64,000 nt of DNA from positions 372,001 through 436,000 of the forward strand of contig JAFRTG010000021.1 of the NCBI GenBank assembly GCA_017427265.1, in the 5' to 3' direction. The translations under genes were made by a program, and so were the position numbers. Position 1 is the first letter of the stretch, and each line of letters begins with the position of its first letter. Below are positions 60,095 to 64,000 of this stretch, piece after piece. The notes beneath the pieces were generated by a model that saw only the letters and a list, made by a program, of their open reading frames with translations, searched no databases and was not told the DNA's origin. Source of the DNA: Oscillospiraceae bacterium. Lineage in GTDB: Bacteria > Bacillota > Clostridia > Oscillospirales > Ruminococcaceae.

Positions 60095-62206
60095 TCAGAT
60101 GTTATAGAGAATCTCAGAATATGCCGGGAACGGCCACTGATCCTGCGGAATCAGGACTTCAAGCGCATCGGCCGTTGTACGCAGACGCTCCATTGCCGGA
60201 ATGACCTGCTTGCGGTAGGCCTTTGCCTTTTCGATGACGGTCTGTTCTCTGCCGGCGACCGAAATCTGCTCGCGCAGGTCTTCGATTGCATCGTAGAGTC
60301 CGGCGGTCAGATCGCTGATCTCGGAGACCAGCGCATCCTCAACGGCTGTGCTGATATTCAGCGCCGGAGAGAGCTGGCTCTTTGCGAGCACTGCATCCGT
60401 CAGCTGCTTGGTATAGGAAATGCAGACCGGCAGAATCTTTTTGCGCGCAATATCGAGCATGGTCTTTGCCTCGATGCAGACGGTCTTGCTGTAATTATCG
60501 AGCAGAATTTCCTTGCGGGAGATGATCTCTGCCTTGCTGAGGACATTCATCTCCTCAAAGATCGCAACAAATTCCGGACGGTCATACTGCATCAGGGATT
60601 CGACTGTCGAGGGATAGTTCGGCAGACCGCGGCGCTTGCACTCGGCAAACCACTCGTCGCCGTATCCGTTGCCGTTGAAGATGATATCCTTGGTTTCGCG
60701 GATCGTGCGGACGAGCAGATCGTGCAGCGCGGTATTGAAATCGTCTGCCTTTTCCAGTTCATTGCAGAATTCCGTAATCTCATGCGCAAAGATCGTGTTC
60801 ATCATGAAGTTGAAGCAGGAGATCGAATCTGCCGCACCGAGCATCCGGAACTCGAATTTGTTTCCGGTGAAGGCCATCGGAGAGGTGCGGTTGCGGTCGG
60901 TCGTATCCTTGCGGAACTGCGGCATGGCATCGACGCCGAGGCAGAAGCGCTCCTTGCCGAAGCCTTCGAGCGGCTTGCCGGATTCGATCGCATCGAGGAC
61001 GCGCTGCAAATCGTCACCGACAAAGACGGAGATGACGGTCGGCGGCGCTTCGTTTCCGCCCAGACGGCAGTCATTGCCCGCAGAAGCGGAGGACAGCCGA
61101 ATCAGCGGCGCATATTCCTTGACGCCCTTGAGAAACGCGCAGAGCACAAGCAGGAATTGCAGGTTATCCTGCGGCGTATCGCCCGGATCCAGCAGATTCT
61201 GGCCGTCGTCGGTCGAAATCGACCAGTTGTTGTGCTTGCCGGAGCCGCTGATGCCTGCGAACGGCTTTTCATGCAGCAGGCAGACGAGTCCGTGCTTCAA
61301 TGCGGTTTTCTTCATCAGCTCCATCGTCAGCTGATTGTGATCCGCCGCGATATTCGAGGTCGTATAGACCGGAGCCAGCTCATGCTGTGCCGGTGCGACC
61401 TCGTTGTGTTCGGTTTTTGCATAGATGCCCAGCTTCCAGAGCTCGACATCCAGCTCACGCATGAAATCGGAAACGCGCTGTGTGAGGTTGCCGAAGTAGT
61501 GGTCATCCATTTCCTCGCCCTTGGGCGGCATCGCACCGAAGAGCGTGCGGCCTGTGAGGATCAGATCCTCGCGTGCGTCGTAGCTTTCCTTGTCGATCAG
61601 GAAGTATTCCTGTTCCGGGCCGACATTGGTCATGACGCGCTGCACCTTGTCATTGCCGAACATCCGGAGCATCCGGACGCTTGCGCGGCTGACGGCCTCC
61701 ATCGAGCGGAGCAGCGGCGTCTTTTTATCGAGCACCTCGCCGGTATACGAGACAAAGCCGGTCGGGATGCAGAGCGTGCGGTCCTTGATAAAGGCATCGG
61801 AGGTCGGATCCCATGCGGTATAGCCGCGTGCTTCAAAGGTCGCACGCAGGCCGCCGGACGGGAACGAGGACGCATCCGATTCGCCCTTGATGAGCTCCTT
61901 GCCGGAAAAATCGAGTGTCACGCCGCCGGAGATCGGAGTCAGGAATGCGTCGTGTTTTTCTGCGGTCACACCAGTCATCGGCTGGAACCAGTGCGTAAAA
62001 TGCGTGCAGCCGTTTGCGACCGCCCATTCCTTCATTGCATTTGCAACGGCATCGGCTGCGTCTCTGGGGAGCGGTGTTCCCATTCTGCGGGTTGCCATGA
62101 CAGCTTCAAATACCTTTTTCGGCAGGCAGCTGCGCATGACATTTTCATTGAACACATTGCAGCCGAAATAGGTATCCGGCGAAGCATTCTTCTCAATATT
62201 CTGCAT
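60095..62206 (-). CDS. glnN: Type III glutamine synthetase
   Basis: 703 aa, the long GSIII form. It makes glutamine from glutamate, ammonia and ATP and is a main ammonia-assimilation enzyme in Ruminococcus and Bacteroides. GSIII marks: FGCNVFNENVMRSCLPK near the start, VGPEQEYFLID, KTEHNEVAPAQHELAP, GISGSGKHNNWS and RLGGNEAPPTVISVF. GAGGG is directly upstream of ATG 62206. It is the first gene of the glnN-mutY-membrane protein-pyrE series. Confidence 0.97.
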   Translation of the reverse strand: MQNIEKNASPDTYFGCNVFNENVMRSCLPKKVFEAVMATRRMGTPLPRDAADAVANAMKEWAVANGCTHFTHWFQPMTGVTAEKHDAFLTPISGGVTLDFSGKELIKGESDASSFPSGGLRATFEARGYTAWDPTSDAFIKDRTLCIPTGFVSYTGEVLDKKTPLLRSMEAVSRASVRMLRMFGNDKVQRVMTNVGPEQEYFLIDKESYDAREDLILTGRTLFGAMPPKGEEMDDHYFGNLTQRVSDFMRELDVELWKLGIYAKTEHNEVAPAQHELAPVYTTSNIAADHNQLTMELMKKTALKHGLVCLLHEKPFAGISGSGKHNNWSISTDDGQNLLDPGDTPQDNLQFLLVLCAFLKGVKEYAPLIRLSSASAGNDCRLGGNEAPPTVISVFVGDDLQRVLDAIESGKPLEGFGKERFCLGVDAMPQFRKDTTDRNRTSPMAFTGNKFEFRMLGAADSISCFNFMMNTIFAHEITEFCNELEKADDFNTALHDLLVRTIRETKDIIFNGNGYGDEWFAECKRRGLPNYPSTVESLMQYDRPEFVAIFEEMNVLSKAEIISRKEILLDNYSKTVCIEAKTMLDIARKKILPVCISYTKQLTDAVLAKSQLSPALNISTAVEDALVSEISDLTAGLYDAIEDLREQISVAGREQTVIEKAKAYRKQVIPAMERLRTTADALEVLIPQDQWPFPAYSEILYNI

Positions 62207-62299
62207 AACCCTCTGCGATACAGCCCGTGCGCACGGTGCGAACAGACCGTATCCCTCCTTTCATCTCAGTCCGGCAGGTTACCGGTTCCTTACCGTTCT

Positions 62300-62328
62300 A
62301 TTATAACAGAAAAGGCAGCAGAAAGCAA
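62300..62328 (-). promoter_or_regulatory. Promoter of glnN
   Basis: Minus strand TTGCTT (62328-62323), 17 bp, TATAAT (62305-62300). The leader is about 90 nt. Confidence 0.78.
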
Positions 62329-62425
62329 GAGCATTCTGCGAATATACCCGCTGTCCGGCTGATTGCGCAAGGAATTTGTACAGCCTGCCGAATCCGAACG
62401 GAAATTTCCGGTGTACACAGCCGGA

Positions 62426-62459
62426 TTCGACAGCTTTTCCGCCGGAGATATGCTATACT
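62426..62459 (+). promoter_or_regulatory. spoIIGA-sigE promoter with Spo0A box
   Basis: A consensus 0A box TTCGACA (62426-62432) is centred about -37 relative to the start expected from TATACT (62454-62459). There is no good -35 at 17 bp, which is typical of Spo0A-activated spoIIG promoters. A one-mismatch box, TGCCGAA, lies at 62386-62392. Confidence 0.8.
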
Positions 62460-62476
62460 GAGCGCGGTGAATGCCA

Positions 62477-63298
62477 ATGACGATCTATCTGGATGTTCTG
62501 CTGCTGTCCAATCTCTGGGCAGATTATGCGCTGCTGCGCACAGCCGCCCGTCTGACGCACACGCCGCTCGGCACAAAGCGCGGACTTGCCGGCGCGCTGA
62601 CGGGTGCTGCTTCTGCACTGACAATTCTGCTGCCGCCGCTGCCGCTGCCGGTCTGCCTTGGAATGCGTATGCTGCTGGCACTGGCGGTCTGCGCGGCGGC
62701 CTTCGGGATCCGGAATCCGCGGCATCTGCTTCGGCAGACGGCAGTTTTTCTGGCGGTCAGCCTGTTTTTCTGCGGCTTCCTGTATCTGCTCGCAATGCTG
62801 CGGAAGCCGTCCGGCTGGTATGTGCAGAATGCTGTCATCTACGCAGATATCTCAATGATGACGCTGCTGCTCGGCACTGCGGCAGCATCCGCGGTCTCGG
62901 TGCTGCTTGCGCGGCGGAACGCATCGGCGCCGCAAAAAGGTTACAGTCTGCATCTGCGGATCGGCGGGAACGATCATGTGCTGCCGGCGCTCGCAGATAC
63001 GGGCAATCTGCTGCGCGATGCATTCACGGGAAAGCCTGTTGTGATCTGCCCGGCGTCGGCGTTTCCGGAATGGCTCCGGCAGTATCCGGATGCCGAATCG
63101 GCTGCGGCATCCTGCAAGGGCTTCCGGATGCTGCCGGTACAGAGCGTCACCGGGCAGCGGCTGCTTCCCGCTTTTCAGCCGGAATACGCGGCGGTTCAGC
63201 GGGCGGAATCGCGCAGCGAACAGCCGGTGGATGTCCTGATTGCACTGACGGCAGAGGTCGGAACACCTGCCGTGATTCCGGCCTGCTGCATTCGATAA
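62477..63298 (+). CDS. spoIIGA: Sporulation sigma-E processing peptidase SpoIIGA
   Basis: 273 aa. Five hydrophobic segments form the N-terminal membrane half (about 5-150) starting TIYLDVLLLSN, the family pattern. The C-terminal aspartic-protease-like domain has the catalytic D174-TGN motif (LADTGNLL). It cleaves pro-sigma-E at the sporulation septum after a forespore signal. ATG 62477 is preferred to 62471 because family members begin M-T/V-x-YLD. sigE follows after 21 bp. Confidence 0.94.
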   Translation: MTIYLDVLLLSNLWADYALLRTAARLTHTPLGTKRGLAGALTGAASALTILLPPLPLPVCLGMRMLLALAVCAAAFGIRNPRHLLRQTAVFLAVSLFFCGFLYLLAMLRKPSGWYVQNAVIYADISMMTLLLGTAAASAVSVLLARRNASAPQKGYSLHLRIGGNDHVLPALADTGNLLRDAFTGKPVVICPASAFPEWLRQYPDAESAAASCKGFRMLPVQSVTGQRLLPAFQPEYAAVQRAESRSEQPVDVLIALTAEVGTPAVIPACCIR

Positions 63299-63319
63299 CA
63301 CATGGAAGGGCGTGTTTTG

Positions 63320-64000
63320 ATGGAAAAAATCAAACGGTATCTGATGCTGCTGCAAAGGCGGCTGTTCGGGCGGGATGCGGAATCCGCCGTGCATTATCTC
63401 AACGGCACCGACCGTCTGCCGCCGCCGCTGACAAGGCACGAGGAGACTGAGGCGTTTGCGGCGCTTGCACAGGGCGACCGCGCAGCCCGCGAAAAACTGA
63501 TCGTGCACAATCTGCGGCTGGTGGTTTACATCGCAAAAAAATTCGAGACGCCGGCTGCGAGTCTGGATGACCTGATTTCCATCGGTACGATCGGGCTGAT
63601 GAAGGCGGTGGCGACGTTTCATCCGGAGAAAAACATCAAGCTGGCGACCTATGCCTCGCGCTGCATTGAGAATGAGATTCTGATGCATCTGCGGAAGGTT
63701 TCGCAGCAGCGGGCGGAGGTTTCGATTGACGAGCCGCTGAATGTGGACTGGGACGGCAATGAGCTGCTGCTGTCCGATCTGCTGGGGACAGACGGGGACG
63801 AGGTTTGCCGGGACATTGAAAACGAATCCGAACGGCGGCTGCTGCGCGAGGCGGTTGACCGGCTGAATCCGCGGGAGAAGCTGATTATGGAGATGCGCTT
63901 CGGGCTGAAGGACGGGCAGGAGAAAACGCAGAAGGAGGTTGCGGATGCAATCGGCATTTCGCAGTCGTATATTTCGCGGCTTGAGAAAAAGATCATCCGC
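63320..64000 (+). CDS. sigE: Sporulation sigma factor SigE, partial (3' end outside window)
   Basis: 227 codons are visible and open to the window edge. Pro-peptide about 1-30, then [10 protein letters not shown]; region 2 ([51 protein letters not shown]); region 3; and region 4 starting [14 protein letters not shown] with the [23 protein letters not shown]. It drives mother-cell genes early in sporulation after cleavage by SpoIIGA. GAAGGG is about 10 nt upstream of ATG 63320. The pairing with spoIIGA distinguishes it from sigK. Confidence 0.95.
   Translation, partial: MEKIKRYLMLLQRRLFGRDAESAVHYLNGTDRLPPPLTRHEETEAFAALAQGDRAAREKLIVHNLRLVVYIAKKFETPAASLDDLISIGTIGLMKAVATFHPEKNIKLATYASRCIENEILMHLRKVSQQRAEVSIDEPLNVDWDGNELLLSDLLGTDGDEVCRDIENESERRLLREAVDRLNPREKLIMEMRFGLKDGQEKTQKEVADAIGISQSYISRLEKKIIR

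Noticed and set aside
59000-62362. Open frame of about 1120 codons opposite mutY and glnN
   Set aside because: Same reason: it is antisense to two confident genes and its translation has no recognisable family.
1-64000. tRNA or rRNA genes
   Set aside because: No tRNA-like TTCRA arm with cloverleaf or rRNA core sequence was noticed in any gap; a covariance search would be needed to be certain.

Overview
The window looks like chromosomal DNA of a cellulolytic, endospore-gene-bearing Clostridia, most plausibly a Ruminococcus-type Oscillospiraceae. Evidence: a secreted GH11-CBM22-GH10 xylanase ending in a type I dockerin (a cellulosome part), a trimeric NADH-linked [FeFe]-hydrogenase, a type III glutamine synthetase, spoVM, spoIIGA and sigE. 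The genome is fairly GC-rich, but promoters are strikingly consensus (TTGACA-17-TATAAT). The species assignment is inference.

Layout. 0-2 kb: hairpin repeats, then a leftward three-gene operon (91-aa protein, region-4-only sigma-like protein, coiled-coil protein) with a LexA/SOS-type box at its promoter. 2.4-8.8 kb: dockerin xylanase, AIM24 protein, DUF1846 protein, a membrane protein, thiamine pyrophosphokinase. 8.9-16.7 kb: RING-like membrane protein, secG-rnr, a DUF4214 protein with an 800-aa glycosyltransferase, and hydE. 17-22 kb: two unknown genes, then a Zn/Cd-type P1B-ATPase with its ArsR/CadC-type repressor. 22.4-30.4 kb: zinc-ribbon and membrane-anchored proteins, an M48 peptidase, an M16 peptidase. 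30.6-34.8 kb: hydrogenase operon. 35.3-42.6 kb: S1-domain protein, spoVM, a D,D-carboxypeptidase-like protein lacking its catalytic motifs, pgi, a small P-loop ATPase, yceD-rpmF. 42.9-49.1 kb: DUF512 radical-SAM-like protein, a frameshifted gene, der-plsY-(2 small genes)-gpsA. 49.8-56.2 kb: cytidylate-kinase-like protein, EamA and NhaC transporters, pncB with an NrtR-type regulator. 56.4-64 kb: secreted unknown with phased promoter repeats, glnN-mutY-membrane protein-pyrE, then spoIIGA-sigE; sigE runs off the end.

The most unusual content is not a protein system. At least seven intergenic sites carry a modular multi-hairpin repeat (module A, about 110-120 bp; a linker; module B, about 260 bp), always in the order A-linker-B and in both orientations. 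Several stems change sequence between copies while staying paired, so the pairing itself appears to be conserved. The repeats abut -35 boxes of three genes and one stop codon, and run into the 3' ends of three genes. There they supply C-terminal tails; two unrelated proteins (HydE and the S1 protein) carry homologous tails in the same frame.

Other noteworthy points are the SOS-box sigma-like operon, the S11-family protein with all three active-site motifs altered, four AATGCA boxes spaced exactly 20 bp ending in a -35 box, and two recurring terminator cassettes. No tRNA, rRNA, CRISPR array or transposase gene was seen.
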